Assembly (NCBI GenBank): GCA_020024635.1
Contig: JAHHTL010000001.1
Coordinates: 32,170 to 96,169, forward strand
DNA length: 64,000 nucleotides
Source: Ruminococcus sp.
GTDB taxonomy: Bacteria; Bacillota; Clostridia; Lachnospirales; Lachnospiraceae
Direction: 5' to 3'
Each line of letters starts with the position of its first letter. The first letter of the stretch is position 1. A model generated the notes under the pieces. The model saw only the letters and a program-made list of their open reading frames with translations. It was not told where the DNA came from and did no database searches. Positions 36,170 through 45,427 of the stretch are shown in pieces. A program made the translations under genes and the position numbers.

Positions 36170-37087
36170 ATGAAAAAATTGCTATTTATTTATAATCCAA
36201 ATGCAGGAACGGGAATTCTTAAACCAAAACTTTCAGATGTGATTGATATTTTTGTGAAAGCAGGATATGAAGTGACCACTTATCCGACACAGAAATATCA
36301 CGATGCCTATACAAAAACCATTTCCTATACAGAGGATTATGACCGTGTCATATGCAGCGGTGGGGATGGAACTTTGGATGAAGTAGTATCGGGGATGGCT
36401 GTGCGAGAAAAGCAGATTCCCATCGGTTATATACCGGCAGGTACGACCAATGATTTTGCGAATAGCCTATACATATCCAAAAACGTGTTAGAAGCGGCGG
36501 ATATTGCGGCAAATGGAATTCCATTTTCTTGTGATATTGGAAGATTTAATAAAGAAAGATTTGTATATATTGCAGCGTTCGGTTTATTTACAGATGTATC
36601 TTATGAAACGAAACAAAGTGCAAAAAATGTATTAGGTCACCTTGCGTATGTATTAGAGGGGACAAAGAGAATTTTTAATATACCATCTTATCGTATTAAG
36701 GTTACATATGATGGAAATGTAATAGAAGATAACTTTGTCTTTGGAATGGTGACCAATTCAAAATCAGTAGGTGGATTTAAAGGAATCATCGGGAAAAATG
36801 TCGTATTTGACGATGGTGAATTTGAAGTAACCTTGATCAAGACGCCGAAAAATCCCATTGAATTAAATGAAATTCTTGCTGCCATTTTAATCAAGCAGAT
36901 TGATTCAAAATATATGTATACATTCAAAACAGGGAAAATAAGTTTTGAATCAGAAGATGAAATTTCTTGGACACTGGATGGAGAATTTGGAGGAATTCAT
37001 GACACAGTGGAAATTTGCAATGACAAACAGGCACTTCAAATCATGGTTTCGCCAGATACAATTGAAAAAATTTCCGCTTATGAATAA
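36170..37087 (+). CDS. Diacylglycerol/lipid kinase family protein
   Basis: Predicted lipid kinase (DagK/YegS family) phosphorylating diacylglycerol or a related lipid at the inner membrane face. The 305-residue protein has the opening FIYNPNAGTG, the nucleotide motif CSGGDGTLDEVVSGM (GGDGT at 64-68), GYIPAGTTNDFANSL, and the C-terminal DGEF-containing WTLDGEFGGIHDTVEI. No transmembrane segment is visible. The 96-base gap after crh shows no clear promoter or terminator, so it may be co-transcribed with the murB operon. Confidence 0.88.
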   Translation: MKKLLFIYNPNAGTGILKPKLSDVIDIFVKAGYEVTTYPTQKYHDAYTKTISYTEDYDRVICSGGDGTLDEVVSGMAVREKQIPIGYIPAGTTNDFANSLYISKNVLEAADIAANGIPFSCDIGRFNKERFVYIAAFGLFTDVSYETKQSAKNVLGHLAYVLEGTKRIFNIPSYRIKVTYDGNVIEDNFVFGMVTNSKSVGGFKGIIGKNVVFDDGEFEVTLIKTPKNPIELNEILAAILIKQIDSKYMYTFKTGKISFESEDEISWTLDGEFGGIHDTVEICNDKQALQIMVSPDTIEKISAYE

Positions 37088-37103
37088 TAAAATAAAAAAA
37101 GAC

Positions 37104-37132
37104 TTGCAAATTGAAGAAAGGTATAGTATAAT
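37104..37132 (+). promoter_or_regulatory. tRNA-Glu promoter
   Basis: TTGCAA (37104-37109), 17-base spacer, TATAAT (37127-37132), about 30 bases before the tRNA. Confidence 0.75.
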
Positions 37133-37162
37133 AAAAATCGCTTGTGAGAGTAATATAATTAT

Positions 37163-37234
37163 GGCTCCGTGGTCAAGCGGTCAAGACGCTAGCCTCTCAC
37201 GCTGGAATCAGGGGTTCGATTCCCCTCGGAGTCA
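37163..37234 (+). tRNA. tRNA-Glu (anticodon CTC)
   Basis: Full cloverleaf: acceptor GGCTCCG with CGGAGTC (one G-T pair), D arm with GGTCAAGCGGTCAAGAC, anticodon stem CTAGC with GCTGG, loop CTCTCAC giving CTC (37196-37198), and a T arm with GGTTCGATTCC. The discriminator is A. No CCA is encoded; the 3' end reads ACTATAAA. It reads codon GAG. Confidence 0.95.
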
Positions 37235-37238
37235 CTAT

Positions 37239-37276
37239 AAAAAACCATGAATCGTGAATTGATTCATGGTTTTTTG
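37239..37276 (+). terminator. Terminator after tRNA-Glu
   Basis: Stem AAAAACCATGAATC with GATTCATGGTTTTT and a run of six T. Confidence 0.92.
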
Positions 37277-37458
37277 GTATTCAGATTTTCAGGAGCCTGT
37301 ACCTTCTCCAATAAATATTATCTTATAATTAATAATGCGTCAACAAATTATTCGATTCAAATTGATTCTGTATTTTGGATAGATGGGTATTTCAAGAATA
37401 TGATAAAGAAAAATTAAATATAATAATAAGATAGCTAAGAACAAATCGGGCATAGTTG

Positions 37459-37487
37459 TTGTATTTTATTTCGGTATACGATATAAT
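37459..37487 (+). promoter_or_regulatory. Promoter of fba
   Basis: TTGTAT (37459-37464), 17-base spacer, TATAAT (37482-37487). The rest of the 37277-37552 gap is AT-rich with nothing recognised. Confidence 0.65.
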
Positions 37488-37552
37488 GAATAAAGATTTT
37501 AAACTAATGTATAAGCGGGTGATTTGCCCGCAAGAATTGGAGGTATTACAAT

Positions 37553-38419
37553 ATGTTAGTATCAGCAAAAGAAATGCTTCAAAAAGCAAAAGCAGGACAC
37601 TATGCAGTAGGTCAGTTTAATATCAACAACCTCGAGTGGACAAAAGCTATTTTAACAGCAGCTCAGGAGTGCAATTCACCAGTAATTTTAGGGGTGTCTG
37701 AGGGCGCTGGTAAATATATGACAGGTTACAAGACTGTTGTAGGTATGGTAGAAGGAATGCTAGAAGAAATGGGAATTACAGTACCGGTAGCACTTCATCT
37801 TGACCACGGTAGCTACGAAGGATGTTTAAAATGTGTAGAAGCAGGATTTTCATCTATCATGTTTGACGGATCTCATTATCCAATTGAAGAAAATGTAGAA
37901 AAAACAAAAGAACTTGTTGCAATTGTAAAAGAAAAAGGAATGTCATTAGAAGCAGAAGTTGGTTCTATTGGAGGAGAAGAAGACGGAGTTGTCGGAAGAG
38001 GAGAATGCGCAGATCCAGAAGAATGTAAGATGATTGCAGATCTTGGAATTGATTTCCTTGCAGCAGGAATCGGTAATATTCACGGAAAATATCCAGAAAA
38101 CTGGGAAGGATTAAGTTTTGATACATTAGACGCTATCCAGAAACGTACAGGAGATATGCCACTTGTTCTTCATGGTGGTACAGGTATCCCAGAAGATATG
38201 ATCAAAAAAGCAATCGATCTTGGTGTAGCAAAGATTAATGTAAATACAGAGTGTCAGTTAACCTTTGCAGCAGCAACACGTAAATACATTGAAGAAGGCA
38301 AAGATTTAGAAGGAAAAGGATTTGATCCTCGTAAACTTTTAAAACCAGGTTTCGATGCGATTATTGCCACTGTAAAAGAAAAAATGGAACTATTTGGTTC
38401 AATTGGAAAAGCTGAATAG
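37553..38419 (+). CDS. fba: Class II fructose-bisphosphate aldolase
   Basis: Glycolytic enzyme that splits fructose 1,6-bisphosphate using zinc. The 288-residue protein has the class II metal motif LHLDHGSYEGC (His82, Asp84, His85), FDGSHYPIEENV, the EVGSIGGEEDG loop, GIGNIHGKYP and VLHGGTGIPEDMI with zinc-ligand histidines, and KINVNTECQ. Tagatose-bisphosphate aldolases are close relatives, but this is the typical Fba of clostridia. GGAGG lies upstream of the ATG. Confidence 0.94.
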   Translation: MLVSAKEMLQKAKAGHYAVGQFNINNLEWTKAILTAAQECNSPVILGVSEGAGKYMTGYKTVVGMVEGMLEEMGITVPVALHLDHGSYEGCLKCVEAGFSSIMFDGSHYPIEENVEKTKELVAIVKEKGMSLEAEVGSIGGEEDGVVGRGECADPEECKMIADLGIDFLAAGIGNIHGKYPENWEGLSFDTLDAIQKRTGDMPLVLHGGTGIPEDMIKKAIDLGVAKINVNTECQLTFAAATRKYIEEGKDLEGKGFDPRKLLKPGFDAIIATVKEKMELFGSIGKAE

Positions 38420-38432
38420 AATGATTCTACAT

Positions 38433-38466
38433 AAGGCGTTTCAAGAAATTGAGATGCCTTATTTTG
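38433..38466 (+). terminator. Terminator after fba
   Basis: Eleven-bp stem AAGGCGTTTCA with TGAGATGCCTT (two G-T pairs), then ATTTTG. Confidence 0.7.
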
Positions 38467-38503
38467 TTCTCAAAATGCACAGGCAAGAAGAAAGGAATAA
38501 GAT

Positions 38504-40618
38504 ATGAACAGCGAAATGGTGAATGTTGCAGAGATTTTCGGAGAATATGTTTTTAATGACACAGTAATGCAAGAACGTCTGCCGAAAAAAGTATATCACA
38601 ATTTGAAAAAAACGATCGAAGAAGGAAAAGAACTTGATCTTGAGACAGCAGACGTAATCGCCCATGAGATGAAGGAATGGGCAATTGAGAAAGGTGCTAC
38701 TCATTATACCCATTGGTTTCAGCCATTGACAGGAGTAACGGCGGAAAAACATGATTCGTTTATTTCAGCACCACTTCCAAGTGGAAAAGTATTGATGAGT
38801 TTTTCAGGAAAAGAGCTGATCAAAGGAGAACCCGATGCATCCTCATTTCCTTCTGGTGGACTTCGTGCAACCTTTGAGGCGAGAGGATATACCGCTTGGG
38901 ATTGTACCTCCCCTGCATTTGTGCGGAAAGATGCAGCGGGAGCAACCCTTTGTATCCCAACAGCTTTTTGTTCCTACAAAGGCGAAGCGTTAGATTTGAA
39001 GACACCGCTACTTCGTTCCATGGAAGCTGTTGGAACGCAAGCGCTTCGACTTCTTAAGCTTTTTGGAAATACAACTTCTAAAAAAGTGACGCCGTCCGTT
39101 GGACCGGAACAGGAGTATTTTTTGGTAGATGCAAAGACTTTTCAGCAGAGAAAAGACTTAATTTATACGGGAAGAACGTTGTTTGGGGCAATGCCACCAA
39201 AAGGACAGGAGTTGGATGACCACTATTTTGGAACGATTCGTCAAAGAGTTGCGGGATTTATGAAAGATGTAAATCAAGAGCTGTGGAAAGTTGGGGTTAC
39301 TGCAAAGACACAGCACAATGAGACTGCACCAGCGCAACATGAACTGGCGCCAATCTATGCTCCGGCAAATATAGCAGTAGACCATAACCAGCTGATTATG
39401 CAGACCTTGAAAAGAGTTGCAAGTCAACATGGGATGAAGTGTCTATTACATGAAAAACCATTTGCAGGGGTGAATGGTTCAGGTAAACACAACAACTGGT
39501 CTTTGATTACGGATGATGGAATTAATATGTTGGAACCAGGAAAGACTCCGCACGAAAATACACAGTTCCTTTTGATTTTGACCTGTATTTTGAAAGCAGT
39601 AAACAGACATGCAGATTTATTAAGAGAATCCGCAGCAGATCCGGGAAATGATCACCGATTAGGTGCAAACGAAGCACCACCAGCGATTGTATCGGTATTT
39701 TTAGGAGATCAGTTGGAAGATGTGATCGAACAACTTGTAAGTACCGGAGAGGCAACCCATAGTTTAAACGGCGGAAAGCTTATGACAGGGGTGAAAACAC
39801 TTCCGGATCTTGCAAAAGATGCAACAGATCGAAATCGTACCTCTCCATTTGCGTTTACTGGAAATAAGTTTGAATTTCGTATGGTTGGATCCAGAGATTC
39901 TGTGGCAGGACCGAATGTAGTCTTAAATACGATTGTTGCAGAAGCATTTTCAGAAGCTTGTGAGGTGTTGGAAAAAGCGGATGATTTTGATTTGGCAGTG
40001 CATGATCTTATCAAAGAATATGCCATAGAAAATCAAAAAGTAATCTTCAACGGAGATGGATACTCAGAAGAGTGGGTGCAAGAGGCAAAAAGACGAGGTC
40101 TTCCAAATCTGAAATCTATGGTGGAAGCAATTCCGGCAATGACATCAGACAAAGCAGTTGCATTATTTGAAAAATTTAACGTATATACAAAAGCAGAGTT
40201 AGAATCAAGAGCTGAAATTCAGTATGACACTTATGCAAAGGCAATAAATATTGAGGCTCGTACCATGATTGATATGGCAAGTAAACAAGTGATTCCAGCA
40301 GTCATTAACTATACGAAAACATTGGCAGACACCGTAAATGCTGTTGTGCAAGCAGGGGTGGATGCTACGGTACAAAGACAAATTTTGGTAGATGTATCGA
40401 AGCTTCTAAAGGATGCCAAGGTAGCTTTAGAGCAATTAATCGAAGTGACGGAAAAGGCGGCACAGATCAAAGAGGTCGCAGCGCAGGCGAATTATTATTA
40501 CTATGAAGTGGGAGCAGCAATGCAAAGCCTTAGATCTCCGGTTGACGCCTTGGAAATGATCGTGGATAAAGAAGCGTGGCCAATGCCATCATATGGAGAT
40601 TTGATTTTTGAATTATAA
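38504..40618 (+). CDS. glnN: Type III glutamine synthetase
   Basis: Makes glutamine from glutamate, ammonia and ATP. At 704 residues it is the large GSIII form. The N-terminal GSIII domain includes THYTHWFQPLTGVTAEKHDS (about 66-85). The catalytic region has VGPEQEYFLVD, TAKTQHNETAPAQHELAPIY, GVNGSGKHNNWSL and NRTSPFAFTGNKFEFRMVGS. The C-terminal helical part is rich in Ala and Lys. AAAGGAA precedes the ATG. It is a single gene between terminators, with no nitrogen regulator adjacent. Confidence 0.95.
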   Translation: MNSEMVNVAEIFGEYVFNDTVMQERLPKKVYHNLKKTIEEGKELDLETADVIAHEMKEWAIEKGATHYTHWFQPLTGVTAEKHDSFISAPLPSGKVLMSFSGKELIKGEPDASSFPSGGLRATFEARGYTAWDCTSPAFVRKDAAGATLCIPTAFCSYKGEALDLKTPLLRSMEAVGTQALRLLKLFGNTTSKKVTPSVGPEQEYFLVDAKTFQQRKDLIYTGRTLFGAMPPKGQELDDHYFGTIRQRVAGFMKDVNQELWKVGVTAKTQHNETAPAQHELAPIYAPANIAVDHNQLIMQTLKRVASQHGMKCLLHEKPFAGVNGSGKHNNWSLITDDGINMLEPGKTPHENTQFLLILTCILKAVNRHADLLRESAADPGNDHRLGANEAPPAIVSVFLGDQLEDVIEQLVSTGEATHSLNGGKLMTGVKTLPDLAKDATDRNRTSPFAFTGNKFEFRMVGSRDSVAGPNVVLNTIVAEAFSEACEVLEKADDFDLAVHDLIKEYAIENQKVIFNGDGYSEEWVQEAKRRGLPNLKSMVEAIPAMTSDKAVALFEKFNVYTKAELESRAEIQYDTYAKAINIEARTMIDMASKQVIPAVINYTKTLADTVNAVVQAGVDATVQRQILVDVSKLLKDAKVALEQLIEVTEKAAQIKEVAAQANYYYYEVGAAMQSLRSPVDALEMIVDKEAWPMPSYGDLIFEL

Positions 40619-40622
40619 GAAA

Positions 40623-40662
40623 GATTCCGCAGGCTGTGACGAGCAGCTTGCGGAATTTTTTT
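40623..40662. terminator. Terminator between glnN and the response regulator
   Basis: Stem ATTCCGCAGGCTG with CAGCTTGCGGAAT, followed by seven T on the plus strand. The facing gene ends at 40661. Confidence 0.88.
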
Positions 40663-42166
40663 AGGTAAGAGATTTTTGTGCGTATTCTTTTGGGGAAAGT
40701 CCGTAAATTTTTTTGAACCGTTTACTAAAATAATAGACATCAGAAAATCCAACAAAATTTGCCACTTCAGACACAAGATAGGAATGGGTTTGTAAAAGGT
40801 CTGTAGCATGCTCCATGCGAATCTTTGTTATGTACTGTAAAATAGAAATTTGATATACATTTTTAAAAACAGTTCCAAGATAAGATGGATTAAAATTTAA
40901 TGCTTCTGAGATATTTGCAACATTTAGATTTGGTTGCGTATAATTTTCATCAATATAAGAAGCTGTTTTTTGAGCAAGAATTAAGTCAGACGGTAGGATT
41001 TCGTATTGATCGAAACACTGTTCGGAATAAGAAATCAGCATAGTTTTAAGGGCAGAAAGGGTATATTCTTCTTCTATAATACTATTGCAAAAATCAATGA
41101 TGGACTCATGGAGATTTTTGGGAATGTCATAGTGTAGATGAAAAGAAAGTAGGATTTCTTGAATAAAATATTGCAAAAGCAAAGGATTCTTTTTGCTCTT
41201 GATTTTTTGAAACCAATCATCTATATAGTCCACGATTTGTTGCTTGTTTTGGGTCTGGATCAAATGAATCACATTTTCCCGTACAGATGTTAAAGGTCTG
41301 GTAAACTCAGAAATACCGGACAAAGTGTGTTCCACAACCAGTGTAGAAGAGGAAAAAAATCTTTGATCGAGTCCTTTTAGGGCGTTTTGATAAAATGGAT
41401 TCCAGTCTTCTTGTATTTTGAAAACGTTATTCAGAGAAATAAAAATATAATCGGACATATCATCTAAAAATTCTATCAAATGACTTCCTAAAGTGGCAAT
41501 TGGTTCTTTTGTCATTAGAAAACATTGGAACATATAAATGTGTTCGGACTCTTGAATAAATTCGCAACGCATTTCCAAAGTTGAGAGTAAGTCTTTTAAT
41601 GCAAGGACAGGCAAATTTGAAGTAGACTGGGTATAAAATCCAATAAACAAAGAATACTTATAAGGGGCAAGTTCTTCATATTCGTGAATTAAATCATCGT
41701 AAGACATTAATTTCTTTCGGACCTTCATTAACGAAATGCAACGATTATAGTGAAGTTTTAAATCAAGTTTGATTTGAAACTCCGATTCTTTTTTAATAGA
41801 CGAGATACATTCGAGTAAGACTTGATGCAAATCTTCTTGTTTAATAGGTTTTAGAAGATAATCAAAGGTACAGGCTCGAATAGCAGCTCTCATATATTCA
41901 AAGTTATTGTATCCAGATAAAATGATAACTTTTATTTTGGGATAATGGTTTTTAATATAAGCTGCGGTGTCTAGACCTGATAAAATAGGCATTTCAATAT
42001 CCAAAAATACAATGTCTATGTCTTGCGTTTCTAAAAGTTCTAATACTTCTTTTCCGTTTTCGGCTTCACCAGAAAAGTGGAGATTCCACTCTTCCCATAA
42101 AATTATTTTTTTTAATCGTTGACGAATGAAATACTCGTCATCGGCTATTAAAACATTATAGTTCAT
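40661..42166 (-). CDS. Response regulator, YesN type (REC + AraC HTH)
   Basis: Transcription regulator of the adjacent sensor kinase. The 501-residue protein has an N-terminal receiver (YNVLIADDEYFIRQRLKKI, phospho-acceptor Asp56 in VFLDIEMP, a later KP pair in YLLKPIKQED), a long middle region without recognised motifs, and a C-terminal AraC-type double HTH (SEALNFNPSYLGTVFKNVYQ and FSDVYYFSKRFKKIYGLSPK). The ATG at 42166 follows AAAGGGA and overlaps the kinase gene's end by 11 bases. A TTG at 42172 is the alternative start. Probable target: the divergent sugar ABC operon. Confidence 0.92.
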   Translation of the reverse strand: MNYNVLIADDEYFIRQRLKKIILWEEWNLHFSGEAENGKEVLELLETQDIDIVFLDIEMPILSGLDTAAYIKNHYPKIKVIILSGYNNFEYMRAAIRACTFDYLLKPIKQEDLHQVLLECISSIKKESEFQIKLDLKLHYNRCISLMKVRKKLMSYDDLIHEYEELAPYKYSLFIGFYTQSTSNLPVLALKDLLSTLEMRCEFIQESEHIYMFQCFLMTKEPIATLGSHLIEFLDDMSDYIFISLNNVFKIQEDWNPFYQNALKGLDQRFFSSSTLVVEHTLSGISEFTRPLTSVRENVIHLIQTQNKQQIVDYIDDWFQKIKSKKNPLLLQYFIQEILLSFHLHYDIPKNLHESIIDFCNSIIEEEYTLSALKTMLISYSEQCFDQYEILPSDLILAQKTASYIDENYTQPNLNVANISEALNFNPSYLGTVFKNVYQISILQYITKIRMEHATDLLQTHSYLVSEVANFVGFSDVYYFSKRFKKIYGLSPKEYAQKSLT

Positions 42167-43865
42167 CTTCAAATCCCTTTCTTAGTGGTAAAGATATAGT
42201 AACTGTGCAACCTAAAGGAGTTCCATGGTCTATGACAAGACCATAGTTTTTTCCAAAATAAAGCTGAATTCTCTGATCGATGCTCCAAATACCAAAATGA
42301 TGTTTGTCTCCTTTAAATTTTTGAATATCCTGCTCATCAAAACCTCTTCCATTATCAGAAACAACGATCATAAGAAATTCCTGTTGTTGGAAGACTTTGA
42401 TATTGATTACACCTGGGTAGGTGATTCCTTTAATGCCATGGTAGATGCTGTTTTCAATTAAAGGTTGTAAGAGCAATTTTATACAGGTACAGTTGTATAA
42501 TGCGGGTGGACAGTCAATTTCATAGGTGAATTTATGGTAATAACGAACTTCCATAATGTGTAAATAAGCTTCAGTAAGGAGCAGCTCTTCTTTTAAAGTG
42601 ATAAGAAACTTTCCATTACACAGACTGGTACGATAAAAGGTGGAAAGATTCATTACAAGATTCATTAAAGTTTCCTTTTCGTCTAGTTCTGCAAGTGCAC
42701 AGATATTATCCAAAGTATTGTAAAGAAAGTGGGGATTTACCTGTTGTTGCAAAAGATTTAGGGAAAGACGGTCTTTCTCTTTTTGCGCTTTCACAACGGA
42801 ATCTTTCAATGCTTCTTGCGACAGGATCATTTTATTAAATTCATCGTACAGTAGCTTAATATCTGAGTCGTCCACAGGTAAGTTAATGGTAGTCCAAAAT
42901 CCATTTTTGATTTTAAAAATGTGTCGGATTAACTCATAAATCGGAGTAGTAACATTGTTGGCAAGCTTTTTGGATATAAAGGAACACCAGATGATACAGA
43001 GTATCGTTACCAATATTGTGATAATCAAAGAAGAATAGATGGTAGAATAATAAAGGGAAAGCTTCATCCGATTTATGACATACCAATCCAATTTTGGAAT
43101 ATATTTTGAAAACACAATATATGGTGGAAAGAGCGTCTTTTTTTCGCCTTGCATTAGGCTCATTTTTATGGGGGCGGATGAGCCAAGTTCAAGATTTCCA
43201 TCACTACTTTGCACAATTTTGGATGAATCAATCATGAAAATCTGACTTTCTAAGCTGGCTTTATCCATGTAAATCTCATGTATGGAATCCTCATGAATCG
43301 ATAATTCAATATAGCCTAATTTTTCGCCTGTCTGCAGACTGTAAAATGGCTGCTGAAAAGAAAGGAGATGGATGGCGGGAACATTCTTGTATTTGTGGTA
43401 CAGTTTATGGGTAAACCAAACGGGAGAATCTGATTTACGAAGTGTATTGTCTGACTGATACTGATGACTGTATGTTGAGGCGATTACATGCTTGTCTAAG
43501 GAAAAAATACTGACCGAATAAATAAAGCTGTTTGATTGAATAATGTTATTAATCTTGATCTCTAGACTTTTACGATCAGAAGAAGAAAAAGAGGATGGTC
43601 GCTGATTGTAGGATTTTGTCTTTTTTTGAATGAGATCATCGATAATCAGTGTTTTTGAAAAATTGGAAGCAGAGGTAAGGTAAAAATCCAACTGCGTGGA
43701 AATATAGTCTAATTGTATCATGATATTTTTAGAGGCATTTGTTGAAAATAAGTGTTGAATGATTATAGAAAAACTCAAAAACATGATTAAAATAAACAGA
43801 GTAGATACTTTAAGCATATTGGTTCTTACTTTATAGCGAATGGATTGCTTTGGCGAACTTTTCAT
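42156..43865 (-). CDS. Sensor histidine kinase, YesM type
   Basis: Membrane sensor paired with the adjacent AraC-type regulator. The 569-residue protein has a membrane segment at about 17-40, an extracellular sensor domain (about 41-270) and a second membrane segment at about 275-297. A HAMP-like linker and the YesM-type phosphorylation site LLQQQVNPHFLYNTLDN (His379) follow. The ATP-binding domain has LLLQPLIENSIYHGI and VSDNGRGFD. AGGAGAATC precedes the ATG. Such pairs in Lachnospiraceae typically sense extracellular sugars or the binding protein's ligand. Confidence 0.92.
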   Translation of the reverse strand: MKSSPKQSIRYKVRTNMLKVSTLFILIMFLSFSIIIQHLFSTNASKNIMIQLDYISTQLDFYLTSASNFSKTLIIDDLIQKKTKSYNQRPSSFSSSDRKSLEIKINNIIQSNSFIYSVSIFSLDKHVIASTYSHQYQSDNTLRKSDSPVWFTHKLYHKYKNVPAIHLLSFQQPFYSLQTGEKLGYIELSIHEDSIHEIYMDKASLESQIFMIDSSKIVQSSDGNLELGSSAPIKMSLMQGEKKTLFPPYIVFSKYIPKLDWYVINRMKLSLYYSTIYSSLIITILVTILCIIWCSFISKKLANNVTTPIYELIRHIFKIKNGFWTTINLPVDDSDIKLLYDEFNKMILSQEALKDSVVKAQKEKDRLSLNLLQQQVNPHFLYNTLDNICALAELDEKETLMNLVMNLSTFYRTSLCNGKFLITLKEELLLTEAYLHIMEVRYYHKFTYEIDCPPALYNCTCIKLLLQPLIENSIYHGIKGITYPGVINIKVFQQQEFLMIVVSDNGRGFDEQDIQKFKGDKHHFGIWSIDQRIQLYFGKNYGLVIDHGTPLGCTVTISLPLRKGFEDEL

Positions 43866-43901
43866 AATTGGATTCTCCTACGGATGATGTTGTGTATGTT
43901 C

Positions 43902-43930
43902 AGTTTAGTCTATTTGGATGTAAAAGTAAA
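43902..43930 (-). promoter_or_regulatory. Candidate promoter of the two-component genes
   Basis: Minus strand: TTTACT (43925-43930), 17-base spacer, TAAACT (43902-43907). Another TATAAT-like box lies further upstream. Confidence 0.4.
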
Positions 43931-43983
43931 TTAGATAGAAAGAAAGATATGTAAAATGTACAAAAATTATAGAATACGACCAT

Positions 43984-44011
43984 TTGATTTTTCGAGTAAA
44001 TTCGATAAAAT
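43984..44011 (+). promoter_or_regulatory. Promoter of the first sugar ABC operon
   Basis: TTGATT (43984-43989), 16-base spacer, TAAAAT (44006-44011). TTCGA occurs twice in direct repeat within the spacer (43991-43995 and 44001-44005, ten bases apart), a possible site for the AraC-type regulator. Confidence 0.45.
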
Positions 44012-44042
44012 AAGAGCATCAAAAAAGAACGGAGATAAAGAT

Positions 44043-45362
44043 ATGAAAATTAAAAAACTTACTGCAATATTGTTAAGTACGGTTCTTTGCGTAGGAGCAC
44101 TTTCAGGATGTGGTAATGCAGGGAATAAGGAAGGGAAAAAAGAGGATGGAATTACCATTCGTTTGTTGACAAGAATGGCTGGAACATCGAAACAGGTGGA
44201 AATCTATAATGATGTTCTAGATGAATTCAAAGAAAAACATCCAGAAGTAACCATTGTCGATGATTCACAGGGAGATGAATCTGCATTTAACAATATTTTA
44301 TCGACAGATATTGCATCTGGAAATATGGCGAATATTTTCCGTATACAAGGAGTTGCCAATCTTTCAGAATACATTGATAATGGTTTGATCCTAAATGTTC
44401 AGCCATATCTTGAAGAAGATCAAGAATGGGGAAGTGGATTCACAGAAGGTGCATTGTCTTACTACCAAGTACCAGGTCATGAAGGAACCTATGCAGTTCC
44501 AATGGAGTCAGGACTTATTGGTGTATATTACAATGAAAAACTTTTCAAAGAAGCAGGAATTGACAAATTCCCAGAAACATGGAGCCAATTACTAGAGGCA
44601 GTGAAAAAATTAGATGCGAAGGGTGTCATTCCAATTGCGTTAGGAGCACAAAGTACATATACAGCAGGACATTTGCATAATCAGATTTTCTATAAATGGC
44701 TTGGAACAGATGCGGCAAAAGCATTAGGCCAAAGAGAAATGAAATGGACAGACAAAGGAGTGGTAGAAACACTCGATAAAATCAAAGAACTGATCGATGC
44801 CGGAGCGTTTGATCCAAGTGCGGCAGGAATTACAGATGATATTGCAATGACACAGTTCCAGCAAGGTGAAGCGGCTATGGTAATTACAGGACCGTGGAAC
44901 ATCAGTACTTTGACAGACAAAGAAAAAACATTAGTTGCAGATGATGTAAAAGTTGCAAAATTCCCATACTTCGAAGAAAAACCAGAATTTAAAGGGGAAG
45001 ATATGCAGACCTTAAGTCCTTATATGATCAGTGGAAAATTAGAAGGAAAAGAACTGGAACTTACCATTGAACTTGTAAAAATGCTTACAAATAAAGAAAC
45101 AGCAAAACGTTTTGCGGAAGAAACAGCATTTCTTATTCCAAGAACAGATATCGAATTAGACGAGTCTGCATGTGCTCCATTATTTGTAGAAAATGTAAAA
45201 TTAGGTGCAACATCAACAGGAATTGGTGTAGATGTATTCGATTTTGATCCTTTAACATCTATGCAGGATAGAACAAGAAACTCTATTGCAAGTCTTTTCA
45301 CAGGTGCTACGCCACAAGAAGCAGCAGCAGAGATTCAAGAAGAAATTGATAATGCAAAATAA
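44043..45362 (+). CDS. ABC transporter sugar-binding lipoprotein
   Basis: Extracellular solute-binding protein of a carbohydrate-type ABC importer. The 439-residue precursor has a lipoprotein signal peptide with lipobox LSGC (lipidated Cys23), then an SBP family 1 fold with YAVPMESGLIGVYYNEKLFK, FPETWSQLLEAVKKLDAKGV and GEAAMVITGPWNISTL. The ATG at 44043 follows GGAG; an upstream in-frame ATG at 43956 lies before the promoter. The solute is unknown. A terminator-like hairpin follows, before the permease genes. No ATP-binding subunit is encoded here, so a shared MsmK-type ATPase is assumed. Confidence 0.92.
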   Translation: MKIKKLTAILLSTVLCVGALSGCGNAGNKEGKKEDGITIRLLTRMAGTSKQVEIYNDVLDEFKEKHPEVTIVDDSQGDESAFNNILSTDIASGNMANIFRIQGVANLSEYIDNGLILNVQPYLEEDQEWGSGFTEGALSYYQVPGHEGTYAVPMESGLIGVYYNEKLFKEAGIDKFPETWSQLLEAVKKLDAKGVIPIALGAQSTYTAGHLHNQIFYKWLGTDAAKALGQREMKWTDKGVVETLDKIKELIDAGAFDPSAAGITDDIAMTQFQQGEAAMVITGPWNISTLTDKEKTLVADDVKVAKFPYFEEKPEFKGEDMQTLSPYMISGKLEGKELELTIELVKMLTNKETAKRFAEETAFLIPRTDIELDESACAPLFVENVKLGATSTGIGVDVFDFDPLTSMQDRTRNSIASLFTGATPQEAAAEIQEEIDNAK

Positions 45363-45377
45363 AGAAAAAGAGAAAAT

Positions 45378-45406
45378 AAAAGTATCGGAGTTGCTCCGAT
45401 ACTTTT
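45378..45406 (+). terminator. Attenuating hairpin between binding protein and permeases
   Basis: Perfect 13-bp stem AAAAGTATCGGAG/CTCCGATACTTTT with a three-base loop. It would let the binding protein be made in excess over the permeases. Confidence 0.8.
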
Positions 45407-45427
45407 ATTAAAAAAGGAGAGAATATT

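Noticed and set aside
43956..44042. Longer N-terminus for the first binding lipoprotein
   Set aside because: It would put 29 residues before the signal peptide and overlap the promoter; the ATG at 44043 has a good ribosome binding site.
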